Shown piece after piece: positions 44,872-53,182 of a stretch of DNA of 64,000 nucleotides. The stretch lies in contig NZ_JAFBDA010000001.1 of assembly GCF_016907995.1 (NCBI RefSeq), positions 186,001-250,000 on the forward strand. The letters run 5' to 3'. Every line of letters begins with the position of its first letter. Position 1 is the first letter of the stretch. The notes beneath the pieces are model-generated. The model searched no databases. It saw only the letters and a list, made by a program, of their open reading frames with translations, and had not been told where the DNA came from. The translations under genes were made by a program, and so were the position numbers. Source of the DNA: Clostridium sardiniense. GTDB taxonomy: Bacteria; Bacillota; Clostridia; Clostridiales; Clostridiaceae.

Positions 44872-45192
44872 ATGGATTTTAGAATGATTTTTGTTGGATT
44901 AGTTATAGGATTATTTATTTTCTTAGGAGTTATTTTTTCAATGGGGAAGGGAGCATTCTTAATTGCAGGACTTAATACAATGTCAAAGGAAGAGAAAGCA
45001 AAATATAATGTTCCTGCTTTATGCAAATATATGGGGAAATTCATGTTTGTAATTGCTTTTTCTATATTACTGTTTGCTTTAAGTGAAGTATTTGAAAAGA
45101 AGGCATTATTTGTCATAGGACAAGTAATCATGTATATTTCTATAATATTTACTTTAATTTATATGAATGTAAGTAAGAAATTTAAGAAGTAA
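44872..45192 (+). CDS. DUF3784 family membrane protein
   Basis: 106 residues with three membrane helices (about 5-24, 55-73, 78-98). The signature GKGAFLIAGLNTMSKEEKAK, followed by YNVPALCKYMGKFM, is characteristic of DUF3784, a small membrane protein common in Firmicutes and often found beside ABC transporters or GntR regulators. Function unknown. It follows the 158-residue gene by 35 bases and may be cotranscribed with it. Confidence 0.85.
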   Translation: MDFRMIFVGLVIGLFIFLGVIFSMGKGAFLIAGLNTMSKEEKAKYNVPALCKYMGKFMFVIAFSILLFALSEVFEKKALFVIGQVIMYISIIFTLIYMNVSKKFKK

Positions 45193-45198
45193 TATTTT

Positions 45199-45241
45199 AA
45201 AAAGCTATTATCAGTATGTATAGTATTGATAATAGCTTTTA
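45199..45241 (+). terminator. Bidirectional terminator between convergent genes
   Basis: AAAAGCTATTATCA pairs with TGATAATAGCTTTT, with T residues on both sides. It ends the DUF3784 transcript and the opposing ABC operon. Confidence 0.85.
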
Positions 45242-45267
45242 ATTTTAAATGAAGAAATTAATAAGAG

Positions 45268-45942
45268 TTAGTTGTGAACATTCTCGATATCTTTCCATGC
45301 TATAGCAAATACAATTAAAGTAAATAATGTATATATACCAACTATTAGGTATCCTTGTGTTATTGAATTGTTTAAGAAGGAAATAATAAACTTACATAAT
45401 ATAGTTAATATTCCATATGAAAGTAGTCCAATAGGAAGGATAATGTACCACTTAATTCTTCTAGCTAAAGCTAAAATAACTCCTGAAAAAATATTAAGTT
45501 GAATAAGGGATAATGTAATTAAAAAAGAAACAGGCTTAGTAAGTGATATAATATATTGTGAGATAAATGATTCAGAAGAATTTATTAATAAAGTATTTAT
45601 TAAAGCACCAATTAAGCTATAGAGTATAAATACTATAATCCATTGTCTTAATCCTTTAAAAAGCAATTGTTTTTTGCTATAAGGAAGATTTGTTGTACTT
45701 AAATAAACCTTATCACTTCCCATCTGTGGGCATATTCCTTTTAAAACGAAGATTGGATACATACATAATATCGCTGTTATAGCAGTATAGGACTTACCGT
45801 AAATCTGTTTTATAAATTCATGATATTCTGGAACAAATCCTAAAAATAAAAGTGATAGAACACCAAAACTAAGTACACCTGATATAAGTACCAATGTAAT
45901 AGAATTTGCATCATATAACCAATCCTTTTTAACTATTTGCAT
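45268..45942 (-). CDS. ABC transporter membrane subunit of the GntR-controlled operon
   Basis: 224 residues with about six hydrophobic helices (near 15-37, 52-68, 98-118, 130-155, 165-185, 195-218). It is read after the ATPase gene with a 14-base overlap. There are no motifs that reveal the substrate. Together with the YtrA-type regulator this resembles small ABC systems that respond to antibiotics active on the cell wall, as ytr in Bacillus. That parallel is inference. Confidence 0.75.
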   Translation of the reverse strand: MQIVKKDWLYDANSITLVLISGVLSFGVLSLLFLGFVPEYHEFIKQIYGKSYTAITAILCMYPIFVLKGICPQMGSDKVYLSTTNLPYSKKQLLFKGLRQWIIVFILYSLIGALINTLLINSSESFISQYIISLTKPVSFLITLSLIQLNIFSGVILALARRIKWYIILPIGLLSYGILTILCKFIISFLNNSITQGYLIVGIYTLFTLIVFAIAWKDIENVHN

Positions 45943-46624
45943 GACTATATACCTCCTTATATAGATCTATTACTGAATTACCATTCATTCTTAAATCCTC
46001 AACTAGTTCGTTATGGACTATATTTCCATCCTTTAAAAGAATGATTCTATCTAGCATTTTTTCAATATCTACTAGCAGATGACTAGAAATTATCATTGTA
46101 CTTTTTGGACTGAAATTTTCTAAAATCATTTTAATTATTTCTTCTCTAGTAAGTAAATCAACAGCAGCTAAAGGTTCATCCAAAATATATAAGACACCTT
46201 CAATTGATAGGGCTAATGCTAAATGCATTTTTTCATTTTCACCTTTTGATAATGTCTTTATTTTATTCTTTAAGTCTAAATTAAAGTTTTGTAATATAGT
46301 TTTACATTTTTCTTTATTAAATAGTTTAAAGTTTTCTTCATAATAAGATATACAATCCTTAATAAGCCAATCATTAGGCATAATTGAATTATCGCTCATG
46401 TAACCAATAAGTCCTTTATGCTTATAATTGAATTTATCTCCTTCAAAATAATATTCTCCACTATTAAATGTAATTTGACCACCTAAAATTTTAAGTAATG
46501 TACTTTTTCCCTGTGCATTTGGAGCTAAAAGACCTATTATTTCACCTTTGTTAATATCTAATGTTATATTGTTTAGAATGATTTTATTTTCATAGCTTTT
46601 ATTTAGATTAATTAATTTAATCAT
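45929..46624 (-). CDS. ABC transporter ATP-binding protein with atypical Walker A
   Basis: 231 residues. Walker A reads APNAQGKST, so two glycines of the usual GPNGxGKST are alanines, although the essential Lys-Ser/Thr remain. The signature is LSKGENEK, a known variant in this family, and Walker B is LYILDEPLAAVD with a conserved Glu, then SSHLLVD with the switch His. ATP binding should be kept. It lies 17 bases after the GntR gene with AGGAGGGG before its start and overlaps the permease gene. Confidence 0.85.
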   Translation of the reverse strand: MIKLINLNKSYENKIILNNITLDINKGEIIGLLAPNAQGKSTLLKILGGQITFNSGEYYFEGDKFNYKHKGLIGYMSDNSIMPNDWLIKDCISYYEENFKLFNKEKCKTILQNFNLDLKNKIKTLSKGENEKMHLALALSIEGVLYILDEPLAAVDLLTREEIIKMILENFSPKSTMIISSHLLVDIEKMLDRIILLKDGNIVHNELVEDLRMNGNSVIDLYKEVYSHANS

Positions 46625-46641
46625 TTATTCCCCTCCTAAAT

Positions 46642-47010
46642 TTACTCGGCTATTTCTTCAAGTATCTTTAAGGCATTTGCTTTTGATATTCCTATTGATT
46701 TCATATTTTTAAGAAATTTATCTGCTAGTTCTATGCCCATTTTATATTGAAGTTCATCTGAATTTTCTTTTCTATCACTTATAAATGATCCCATACCTCT
46801 TTTGGTATATGTAATACCCAATCTTTCTAATTCACCATAAGCTCTCTGGAGTGTGTTTGGATTAACCCCTAAGGAAGTTGACATACCTCTTACTGAGGGG
46901 AGTTTATCACCTGGCATTAAATTGCCAGTAGCAATAGCCCTACGAACAAGTTCTATTATTTGAAGGTATATGGGCTCATTACTATTAAATTCAAAATTAT
47001 CTAAATTCAC
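46642..47010 (-). CDS. GntR-family regulator, YtrA type
   Basis: 122 residues: a winged-helix GntR domain (about 8-75, LMPGDKLPSVRGMSTSLGVN, then PNTLQRAYGELERLG) with only a short helical tail (about 80-120), the hallmark of the YtrA subfamily. These repress their own operon and the ABC genes after them. A perfect 13-bp inverted repeat lies directly upstream at 47038-47069. A GGAGGTG ribosome-binding site precedes the ATG. Confidence 0.92.
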   Translation of the reverse strand: MNLDNFEFNSNEPIYLQIIELVRRAIATGNLMPGDKLPSVRGMSTSLGVNPNTLQRAYGELERLGITYTKRGMGSFISDRKENSDELQYKMGIELADKFLKNMKSIGISKANALKILEEIAE

Positions 47011-47037
47011 AATTAAAATTCACCTCCATTTGCTTTG

Positions 47038-47069
47038 TACTAGTGTACTACTGATATAGTACACTAGTA
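47038..47069 (-). promoter_or_regulatory. YtrA-type operator of the ABC operon
   Basis: TACTAGTGTACTA and TAGTACACTAGTA are perfect 13-base arms separated by CTGATA. The size, AT/GTAC pattern and position just before the gntR ribosome-binding site fit the long operators of YtrA-type regulators. Confidence 0.8.
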
Positions 47070-47083
47070 ATAAATGGAAGTCA

Positions 47084-47130
47084 ACAAAAATTACCATATA
47101 TTCAAAAAAATACTTTGGAATATATGGTAA
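47084..47130 (-). terminator. Minus-strand terminator upstream of the GntR operon
   Basis: TTACCATATATTC pairs with GAATATATGGTAA, and on the minus strand TTTTTG follows. It ends transcripts coming from the acetyltransferase gene at 47325-47732. Confidence 0.65.
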
Positions 47131-47165
47131 TATAATATTAATTATTTAAAATATACATATTGATT

Positions 47166-47324
47166 TTAAAGTAATCTTAGTTTTAGATGAGTGTATTTTA
47201 AATTTTTACGTGATTCAATAAAGCAGATTATAAGTTCATAGATACTAGCTAGTACTGCAAGTATGAAGTAAAAAGCAGAGCTTGTTTCATTTAAGAGCGA
47301 AATTCCTTCATTAACAGTTTGTAG
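47166..47324 (-). pseudogene. Truncated paralogue of the 72-residue membrane protein
   Basis: 52 codons ending in a stop. Residues SSAFYFILAVLASIYELIIC followed by FIESRKN correspond to the C-terminal half of the gene at 47779 (SVLYFLFAVIASIYGLIICF, MESRKN). The N-terminal half is missing: the fragment begins directly after the stop codon of the acetyltransferase gene and is in the same frame. DNA similarity with 47785-47900 is obvious (TTTTTACGTGATTC…). Confidence 0.7.
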
Positions 47325-47732
47325 TTATATCTTTTTAGTAAAAATTATTTCTAAAGGTTCATCTTCTAATAGGAGGCTACCAGCATCTTTATATCCTAAT
47401 TTTCTATAAAAATGTTGTGAATTCTCATTGGATAAAGTTGATGTCATAACTAATTTATAATCTTTGTTTTTCATCTCATTTTCCCAAAATCTAATTAAAT
47501 CTTTTCCAATGCCTTTGTTTCTATAGTTTTCATCAATATAGAGCATATTCATAAATGGGGTGTTATCCCAGAAGTAACCATATCTTAGCCAACCAATATT
47601 TTTATTATCTTGGTTTCTTACTATAATAATTTCTTTTGTTTTGATTTTAGTGTTTATTAGTTCTTTCGATATATGTTTATCATTATCAAGTATATATTGA
47701 AAGTCTAGTTCACTTGCATACTCAATTTTCAT
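47325..47732 (-). CDS. GNAT-family acetyltransferase
   Basis: 135 residues, compact GNAT fold. Motif A (acetyl-CoA loop) is MLYIDENYRNKGIGKDLIRF, and the C-terminal strand-helix is SNENSQHFYRKLGYKDAGSL. It is similar in type to, but not a close copy of, the enzyme at 41326. Substrate unknown. On either side lie a complete 72-residue membrane protein gene and the truncated copy of its relative, so this gene may have been inserted or duplicated with them. Confidence 0.88.
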   Translation of the reverse strand: MKIEYASELDFQYILDNDKHISKELINTKIKTKEIIIVRNQDNKNIGWLRYGYFWDNTPFMNMLYIDENYRNKGIGKDLIRFWENEMKNKDYKLVMTSTLSNENSQHFYRKLGYKDAGSLLLEDEPLEIIFTKKI

Positions 47733-47778
47733 TGCTGTCCCTCACTTTACTTTATGATATTTTTTTATAACTTTAGTT

Positions 47779-47997
47779 TTAATTTTTACGTGATTCCATA
47801 AAGCAAATTATGAGTCCGTATATACTAGCTATTACTGCAAATAAAAAGTAAAGTACAGAGTCAGTTTCGGATGCAAATCTAAGTAGACGTAATACACCGG
47901 TGTGTTCATATTGAATAATAAGAGAGAGGGAAAACATTGTTAATATAATGAGTGTTCCAACTAATAGAAGGGTTGCACCAAAAAACATTTTTTTCAT
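47779..47997 (-). CDS. Small membrane protein (72 residues)
   Basis: Two membrane helices (about 5-28 and 48-66) with a short loop (IQYEHTGVLRLLRFASETD) and a basic end (ESRKN). GGAGGT precedes the ATG on the minus strand. No known family. Its C-terminal half has a decayed relative at 47166-47324. Confidence 0.65.
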   Translation of the reverse strand: MKKMFFGATLLLVGTLIILTMFSLSLIIQYEHTGVLRLLRFASETDSVLYFLFAVIASIYGLIICFMESRKN

Positions 47998-48114
47998 TTA
48001 TAATACCTCCAGAATTTATAGTTTTACATGGCAATTATTAATTAAATTAGATTAATATGATATACTTATGATAACATATATTGGATAAAATGTATTAGGG
48101 TGTTAGGGGGATTT

Positions 48115-48571
48115 ATGAAAAAAAAAAGCAAGAAAATATATAGCAATTCTTATTGGAATTTTGGTTTTATTATTACCATTTCTTCCATATAAAATAGCAA
48201 GAACTTTAGATAATTCGGATTATACAATGATAAAGGTTTATCACTCACAAATGGCTGGATTTGTTGCAGAAAATCATAATTTAGAAGGGGAAAGTATATA
48301 TGGAAATACTCCAAAATTAACTACATTTACAGAAGGAAATCCTAAATATATAGACTTTAATTTTTATGGAACATTTAAAAGAGATGAAAATAATAATGTT
48401 AAATTTAAAGTTGAAAAGTGGTATCCATCAATAGGATATGTACGATTATACGATACTATTTTATGGGAGAAATATTTAAGGATACTATATATGATTATTG
48501 TAATTCCTACAGGAATATCATTAACTATAGCCATGTCTCTAGGAATTGGAAAAGTGAAAGAGAAAATTTAA
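48115..48571 (+). pseudogene. Frameshifted (A10 tract) paralogue of the 44360 membrane protein
   Basis: A strong GTTAGGGGG and ATG at 48115 are followed by ten A residues (48118-48127). In the sequence as given, this start leads to a stop after about 25 codons, while the true frame (KARKYIAILIGILVLLLPFL…, ending at 48571) is one base off. Removing one A restores a complete protein of about 150 residues matching 44360-44836 from the signal-anchor helix to the end. A weak TTG at 48161 is the only start in the open frame. It may be phase-variable, rescued by slippage, inactive or a sequencing error. Confidence 0.6.
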
Positions 48572-48633
48572 TTAAACTATTAAAATATGATACATTATTT
48601 AATAGTTCGTCGGATGATAAAGAAAAGTAGAAA

Positions 48634-48666
48634 AAATAAAGGATACTCTTAAGTATCCTTTATTTT
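48634..48666 (+). terminator. Bidirectional terminator between convergent genes
   Basis: AAAGGATACT pairs with AGTATCCTTT around CTTA, with A and T runs on either side. It overlaps the stop codon of the minus-strand gene. Confidence 0.75.
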
Positions 48667-48863
48667 GTTACTATATTCATAAGCCTAGGTATTTTGCTGT
48701 ATTTAAGAGTTTTATTTTTCCTTAATATAAAAATACTTAAGGAAAGACCAGGTATACTTAGAGTCCAAAATAATGAATAGCTTATTATGTTGAATATATA
48801 CAGCGTAAATATTAATAGTAGATATGAGATATTAACTATTTTAAGTATAGAAAAATTAGTCAT
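48660..48863 (-). CDS. Small membrane protein (67 residues)
   Basis: Two hydrophobic helices (about 8-27 and 31-46) and a basic C terminus (LRKNKTLKYSKIPR). AAAGGAGG six bases before the ATG strongly supports translation. Family unknown. It is one of the small membrane genes clustered in this part of the window. Confidence 0.6.
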   Translation of the reverse strand: MTNFSILKIVNISYLLLIFTLYIFNIISYSLFWTLSIPGLSLSIFILRKNKTLKYSKIPRLMNIVTK

Positions 48864-48957
48864 TTATAGCCTCCTTTTAATAGGTTAAAAAATTTTTTGT
48901 GTAAGGTTAGAAGAATTTCTTATTATATAATTTAAAGCTTAAGATTAACACACTAAT

Positions 48958-49440
48958 TTAAATAGTTTTAATCTTAAAAATAAATCTAATATTATGTGTA
49001 TCATCCCACTCAGTTTCAACTACATATCCATAAGTTCCAGGATCTTTTGGGGTAGTAATTGTATAATTAGAGATTTCAATTTCAGTATGATCTTTATTTG
49101 ATCTTAAATTCTTATTTATGGAATAAACTTTAAAGGATTTAAGATCTTTAGTAAATGATAGGTCTAACTTAATATCGGTACTGCAAGGAACAGTAGCATA
49201 ATTAATCTCCGACAATTTATCTATATCATATGTTCCTAAGTCAAAGCTATTACCTCCGTAAGAATCAAACCAATTACCTCCATTGGTAGGTGCGTAAAAT
49301 GTTGTGTCATCACTTGAAGAAGTTACTTTAAGAGTAGGGGGATCATATGGGAACTTTGAAGAATAGTAAAATATAAATGATAATAATCCTATTATAAATA
49401 AAACTATAATTAGTAAGTTTTTGATTCTACGTTTATTCAT
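48958..49440 (-). CDS. Hypothetical membrane-anchored protein (160 residues)
   Basis: The ATG at 49440 is preferred because GAGG lies six bases before it; the frame is open four codons further. A basic start (NKRRIKN) and a membrane helix (about 7-26) are followed by an extracytoplasmic domain of 130 residues with beta-rich segments (TEIEISNYTITTPKDPGTYG, VVETEWDDTHNIRFIFKIK) and one Cys. I do not recognise it. Confidence 0.6.
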   Translation of the reverse strand: MNKRRIKNLLIIVLFIIGLLSFIFYYSSKFPYDPPTLKVTSSSDDTTFYAPTNGGNWFDSYGGNSFDLGTYDIDKLSEINYATVPCSTDIKLDLSFTKDLKSFKVYSINKNLRSNKDHTEIEISNYTITTPKDPGTYGYVVETEWDDTHNIRFIFKIKTI

Positions 49441-49715
49441 AGAAAACCTCAATTCTTTTTTCTACATTATAACATATATTGGAAAAATAAAGTTAAATAT
49501 TAGGATTATAGAATTAAAAAACATCTAAAGCTTTTAAGGTGTAGAAGTTTTTCAGATTACTACATCAATAATTTGGTAAGGGTGATTTTATAAAGAAGGA
49601 TAATGAAAGTATATCACACACAACGTGGAGAGATGTGTGCTGAATTTCTTATTACCCCTCTATAATCATAAATGAATGTAGATACTTGGCTAAACAAAGT
49701 AGGTGGTTTACATAT

Positions 49716-50945
49716 TTACATGTGTGTATCCTTATATAAAACGGATATTGCCGCTGATATAAGGATTATACCCATAAAAGCGGGTGCGGCATGACCAAGT
49801 GATACATAGATTTGACCTCCAATGATAGGTCCAATCATTCTTGCTAAAGCCTGAATAGATTGGCTACCGCCTTGAATCCTTCCTTGTTCACTGGAGTCGA
49901 CAGACTTGGAGAGCATCCCATTAAATGAAGGCCCAAAGATTGAATCACCAAAACCAAATATAAACATTCCAGCGATAAAAAGAGGGTAGAATGAAAATAA
50001 AGCTGATGCTGCAATAAGACTATAGCCTATAATCTCTGAAGACATTCCAAGAATTGCTATCTGCTTATCACTAAGCTTTATTACAAGCTTTGGCATTATG
50101 AAACCTTGTGAAATGATGTCTTGGAATCCCATAATTGAAAACATAAGTCCAATTAGTGCAGGAGCCCAATTGAAAGTATCTATTGTAAATTGTGAAAAAA
50201 CTGCCTGAAGGGATCCGTTTGGTATCCAAAGTAAGAATGCTGAGACAAGTAATCTTTTTAAGCTTTTCATGGAAAGTATGTCTGCAAGCTGTGTGAATGG
50301 ATTAAGTCTTACAAAGGTGATTTCTTTCAGTCTATTCTTCTTCTCAAGGCTCTCAGGCATATAAAAAACTCCATAAACAACATTCAATAAAGTTATTATT
50401 GCTCCAAAATACATTGGCACAGAATAACCAAACTTGGCAAGTAATCCACCTATAGTTGGACCGATGATGGTACCTACACCGACAACTGCACTCACCCATC
50501 CAAAGTATTTGGTTCTCTGCTTTCTAGGAATTATGTCTGCAAAATATGCGAATATAGTGCTTATGCTTCCGCCTGTTATACCTTCTATTATACGCCCAAC
50601 AAATAGTACCCATAGAGATCCTCCTATGCCAAAAACTAAGTACCCAATTGCGGAACCTAAAAGGCATACTAGTAGTAATGGACGGCGGCCATATTTGTCG
50701 CTCAAAGCTCCAAGTCCGGGAGCTACAAAAAACACGCAGACTGCATAAACAGAGGTCAGAAGAGTAACAACTATAGCTTGTTCTCCTGGATTGCTTGTAT
50801 AAGGTTGTACTAAAAATGGGACGACAGGTGTTATGATACTGAAGCCTATCCCGCAAAGAAACACAGAGATAAGACCAAATATTAAAGCATGTTTATCTAC
50901 GGTCTTTTCTATGTTCTGTTCATTGTATGATTTAAATTTAAACAC
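49716..50945 (-). CDS. MFS drug-efflux transporter, TetA-like
   Basis: 409 residues with about twelve membrane helices. Motif A between helices 2 and 3 is GALSDKYGRRPLL, and motif C-like glycines follow in helix 5 (VSAVVGVGTIIGPTIGGLLA), which marks the drug:proton antiporter family. It resembles clostridial and enterococcal TetA-like exporters. The substrate is not predictable. It lies downstream of a marR-type regulator read in the same direction, with operator-like repeats before both genes. Base usage is visibly richer in G and C than the neighbours (e.g. GGACGGCGGCC), suggesting horizontal transfer. Confidence 0.92.
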   Translation of the reverse strand: MFKFKSYNEQNIEKTVDKHALIFGLISVFLCGIGFSIITPVVPFLVQPYTSNPGEQAIVVTLLTSVYAVCVFFVAPGLGALSDKYGRRPLLLVCLLGSAIGYLVFGIGGSLWVLFVGRIIEGITGGSISTIFAYFADIIPRKQRTKYFGWVSAVVGVGTIIGPTIGGLLAKFGYSVPMYFGAIITLLNVVYGVFYMPESLEKKNRLKEITFVRLNPFTQLADILSMKSLKRLLVSAFLLWIPNGSLQAVFSQFTIDTFNWAPALIGLMFSIMGFQDIISQGFIMPKLVIKLSDKQIAILGMSSEIIGYSLIAASALFSFYPLFIAGMFIFGFGDSIFGPSFNGMLSKSVDSSEQGRIQGGSQSIQALARMIGPIIGGQIYVSLGHAAPAFMGIILISAAISVLYKDTHM

Positions 50946-50971
50946 TTAAATTCTCCTTTCAAAAGTTAATA

Positions 50972-50993
50972 TTTTGTTTCCTAGTCAACAAAA
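50972..50993 (-). promoter_or_regulatory. MarR-box-like repeat 1
   Basis: TTTTGTT and AACAAAA are arms of an inverted repeat around TCCTAGTC, 26 bases before the MFS gene start. The same box occurs at 51006 and, diverged, at 51623. Confidence 0.6.
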
Positions 50994-51005
50994 ATAATAT
51001 CGCAA

Positions 51006-51027
51006 TTTTGTTTCCTTGTCAACAAAA
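51006..51027 (-). promoter_or_regulatory. MarR-box-like repeat 2
   Basis: TTTTGTT and AACAAAA around TCCTTGTC. Differs from repeat 1 at one base. The two boxes are 34 bases apart centre to centre. Confidence 0.6.
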
Positions 51028-51034
51028 TAATAGC

Positions 51035-51074
51035 AATAAAAATGCAGCCTATTCTCAATAGAGTTTTTGGCTGC
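51035..51074 (-). terminator. Minus-strand terminator after marR
   Basis: On the minus strand GCAGCC pairs with GGCTGC around a loop of about 19 bases that has further A/T pairing, followed by ATTTTTATT. The efflux gene therefore needs its own promoter. Confidence 0.6.
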
Positions 51075-51111
51075 CTATGGTTTCATTTTAATTATTCAAA
51101 TTTATTTCGAC

Positions 51112-51576
51112 TTAATATCTATCTCTAGTTTTTTTAATTTCTTCATCCAAATGCTTACTATACTTTTCCACTAAGCTAAGCATACTATCAAATTGTTCCT
51201 CGGTTACCTTTTCAAATACGGCTTTATCCCGCTCACGAAACTCTTGGTGCAATTCTTCATGAATTTTATAAATTATTTTCCCTTGCTCAGTAAGCCTAAA
51301 ATAGATTTCTTTCTTGTTATCCTGTTTCTGGTAGCTTTCGATAAGGCCTTTTTCTATGAGTTTCTTAGTTAATTTACTTATGGCACCTCTAGTCATAAAA
51401 AAGGATTCTGCAAGTTTTGTCACATTGGAGTCTATATTTCTTCCAATATATTCAATACAATGTACTTCAGAAGGTTTATAACCCTTAAGACTGTCTTCCA
51501 TCTTAAACTTATTAAGCCAAGATATCTTGTTTAATAAATCCCTTAAACTCATCATGACCTGTTCTTCTTTGTTCAT
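51112..51576 (-). CDS. MarR-family transcriptional regulator
   Basis: 154 residues from the ATG at 51576 (MNKEEQVMMSLRDLL), which has GGGAGGA at good spacing; the frame extends 11 codons further without one. It has the MarR winged helix (about 45-110): VHCIEYIGRNIDSNVTKLAE, then FFMTRGAISKLTKKLIEKG and the wing KEIYFRLTEQGK. It probably represses its own gene and the MFS exporter through the TTTTGTT-N8-AACAAAA boxes found before both, released by a ligand that is an export substrate. Confidence 0.92.
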   Translation of the reverse strand: MNKEEQVMMSLRDLLNKISWLNKFKMEDSLKGYKPSEVHCIEYIGRNIDSNVTKLAESFFMTRGAISKLTKKLIEKGLIESYQKQDNKKEIYFRLTEQGKIIYKIHEELHQEFRERDKAVFEKVTEEQFDSMLSLVEKYSKHLDEEIKKTRDRY

Positions 51577-51622
51577 GGACTGTCCTCCCATCCGTTGGTG
51601 CATTAACAATATTATATTAAAG

Positions 51623-51642
51623 TTTTGTTTCTATTTCAACAA
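51623..51642 (-). promoter_or_regulatory. MarR-box-like repeat 3 upstream of marR
   Basis: TTTTGTTTCTATTTCAACAA keeps the arms TTGTT/AACAA of the two boxes before the MFS gene, in the position expected for autoregulation. Between here and 51948 there is no other feature, apart from tiny ORFs without support. Confidence 0.5.
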
Positions 51643-51948
51643 TACTAAAATAATTATTATAGGAATTGAGGTATACGTGAAAAAAGATATACAGAAAGGG
51701 TCTAAGTACTCTGTAAATAAACTCTAGTTATCGTTTGGTGCTTATATTAAAAAATAATTTTGTATTTTTATTAAATATAGAAAGTGATATGATAAATATA
51801 ATATTATTTTGAGAGGATTTTCCAATATGATTTTAATTGGGTCTATATATTATAATTAATATGATTTTCAGAGGGTTATCATGAGATATAGATATTAAAA
51901 TATTGTACATAAGGGAATATAAAAATATAAATTTGCATGGAGGGAATT

Positions 51949-52470
51949 ATGATTGGTTTAAAGAGAAATACAGTAAAGTTATATCCACATTCAAATGAAT
52001 GGGGAAACTTAGCGGAAGCTACAATAAAAGATTTAAAAGATATATTTTCAGATAAGGCAGTAGATGTTCAGCATGTAGGAAGTACGTCTATAAAGGAGAT
52101 TAAAGCCAAACCTATTATTGATATTGCTGTAGGAGTAAAATCTTTTGAGGATGTGGACAAACTTATTGAAACTCTTGAAGATAAGGGATTTATTCATGTA
52201 GAAAAGAATGATGATGAGAGTCAAAGGTTCTTTAGCTCTGGAGATTTTGATGCTGATACTAGAACACATCATATTCATGTTGTTATATTTGGAGATAAGG
52301 AATGGTGTGATTATATTAAGTTTAGGGATACTTTAAATAATGATGTTAGTAAGAGAAGGGCATATGAAGAGTTAAAATTAAATTTAGAGAAGAAGTATCC
52401 AAATGATAGATATGAGTATACAGAAGCGAAGGCTGATTTTATAAGTGGTATTTTGAATAATAAGAAATGA
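51949..52470 (+). CDS. GrpB/UPF0157 family nucleotidyltransferase-like protein
   Basis: 173 residues. The ATG at 51949 is preferred: GGAGGG just before it overlaps the alternative ATG at 51937. The GrpB signature VQHVGSTSIKEIKAKPIIDI, continuing AVGV, carries the GST(S)-x…D-x-D-like nucleotidyltransferase core, followed by THHIHVVIFGDKEW and a helical end. Members occur alone or fused to dephospho-CoA kinase; activity is poorly known. It is a single gene. Confidence 0.92.
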   Translation: MIGLKRNTVKLYPHSNEWGNLAEATIKDLKDIFSDKAVDVQHVGSTSIKEIKAKPIIDIAVGVKSFEDVDKLIETLEDKGFIHVEKNDDESQRFFSSGDFDADTRTHHIHVVIFGDKEWCDYIKFRDTLNNDVSKRRAYEELKLNLEKKYPNDRYEYTEAKADFISGILNNKK

Positions 52471-52681
52471 TATAGTTATATTTATAGTGTATTTATGATG
52501 TATATGTATTTAAAATTGAAAATAATAGTTAGATAAAAATAGTAGAAATCTCTTGGTTAATTAAAATATAGTTTTTAGAATTATAACAAATATAGAAAAA
52601 ATTGAAATATAGACATGGGATTTATGCAATGTTAAACTTATACATGCAATTTTAGATTCAAATATTAACGGAGGAATACTA

Positions 52682-53182
52682 ATGAAGAAAAAGCTTTTAA
52701 GTTTAGTTATTATTTCTATTATTTGTATAGGAGTATTACAAGGCTGTGGAGAAACAAAATCAAATAAGAAAGCAAGTAATAATACAGAACAAACTAAATC
52801 TCAAGAAATTGAAAAAGAACAAAGTCAAAGTAATAAACCAAAAGTAACGATAAATGATATTGAATTAGTAGGGTTTAAAGTTAGAAAACCAGATTCGTCA
52901 GGCGATATCTATATGGAAACAAAATTTAAAAATAATTCCAATCAGAATATTTTAAGCATTGAATATGTATATGAAGTAAATGGAGAGAAATCATATTTAT
53001 TTACTTATGGGAAATTAAAGCCTGGAGATGTAAGTGATGTAGTAAAATCACCTGGTCCAAAATCTCTTAATGTATTTGATGCTAAGTTATTAAGTGCACA
53101 GATAACAGTGGAAAATAAAGGTGAGGAAAATACTTATATAGAATATGATGCTAAACTAGATACATATAAACAAACAAATTAG
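52682..53182 (+). CDS. Lipoprotein of unknown function (166 residues)
   Basis: The signal peptide with lipobox VLQGCGE (Cys near 22) marks it as lipid-anchored to the membrane outside. A Ser/Asn/Lys/Gln-rich linker (about 25-55) leads to a domain of about 105 residues with beta strands (VTINDIELVGFKVRKP, IYMETKFKNNSNQNI), which looks like an immunoglobulin-type fold of the kind in FxLYD or DUF4352 lipoproteins. GGAGGAATACT precedes the ATG. It stands next to another lipoprotein gene. Confidence 0.75.
   Translation: MKKKLLSLVIISIICIGVLQGCGETKSNKKASNNTEQTKSQEIEKEQSQSNKPKVTINDIELVGFKVRKPDSSGDIYMETKFKNNSNQNILSIEYVYEVNGEKSYLFTYGKLKPGDVSDVVKSPGPKSLNVFDAKLLSAQITVENKGEENTYIEYDAKLDTYKQTN

Noticed and set aside
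44841..45131. Minus-strand ORF (96 codons) opposite the DUF3784 gene
   Set aside because: The plus strand has the DUF3784 signature and a ribosome-binding site.
51674..51727. Small ORF upstream of grpB (GTG start)
   Set aside because: No ribosome-binding site, very short, no resemblance to protein.
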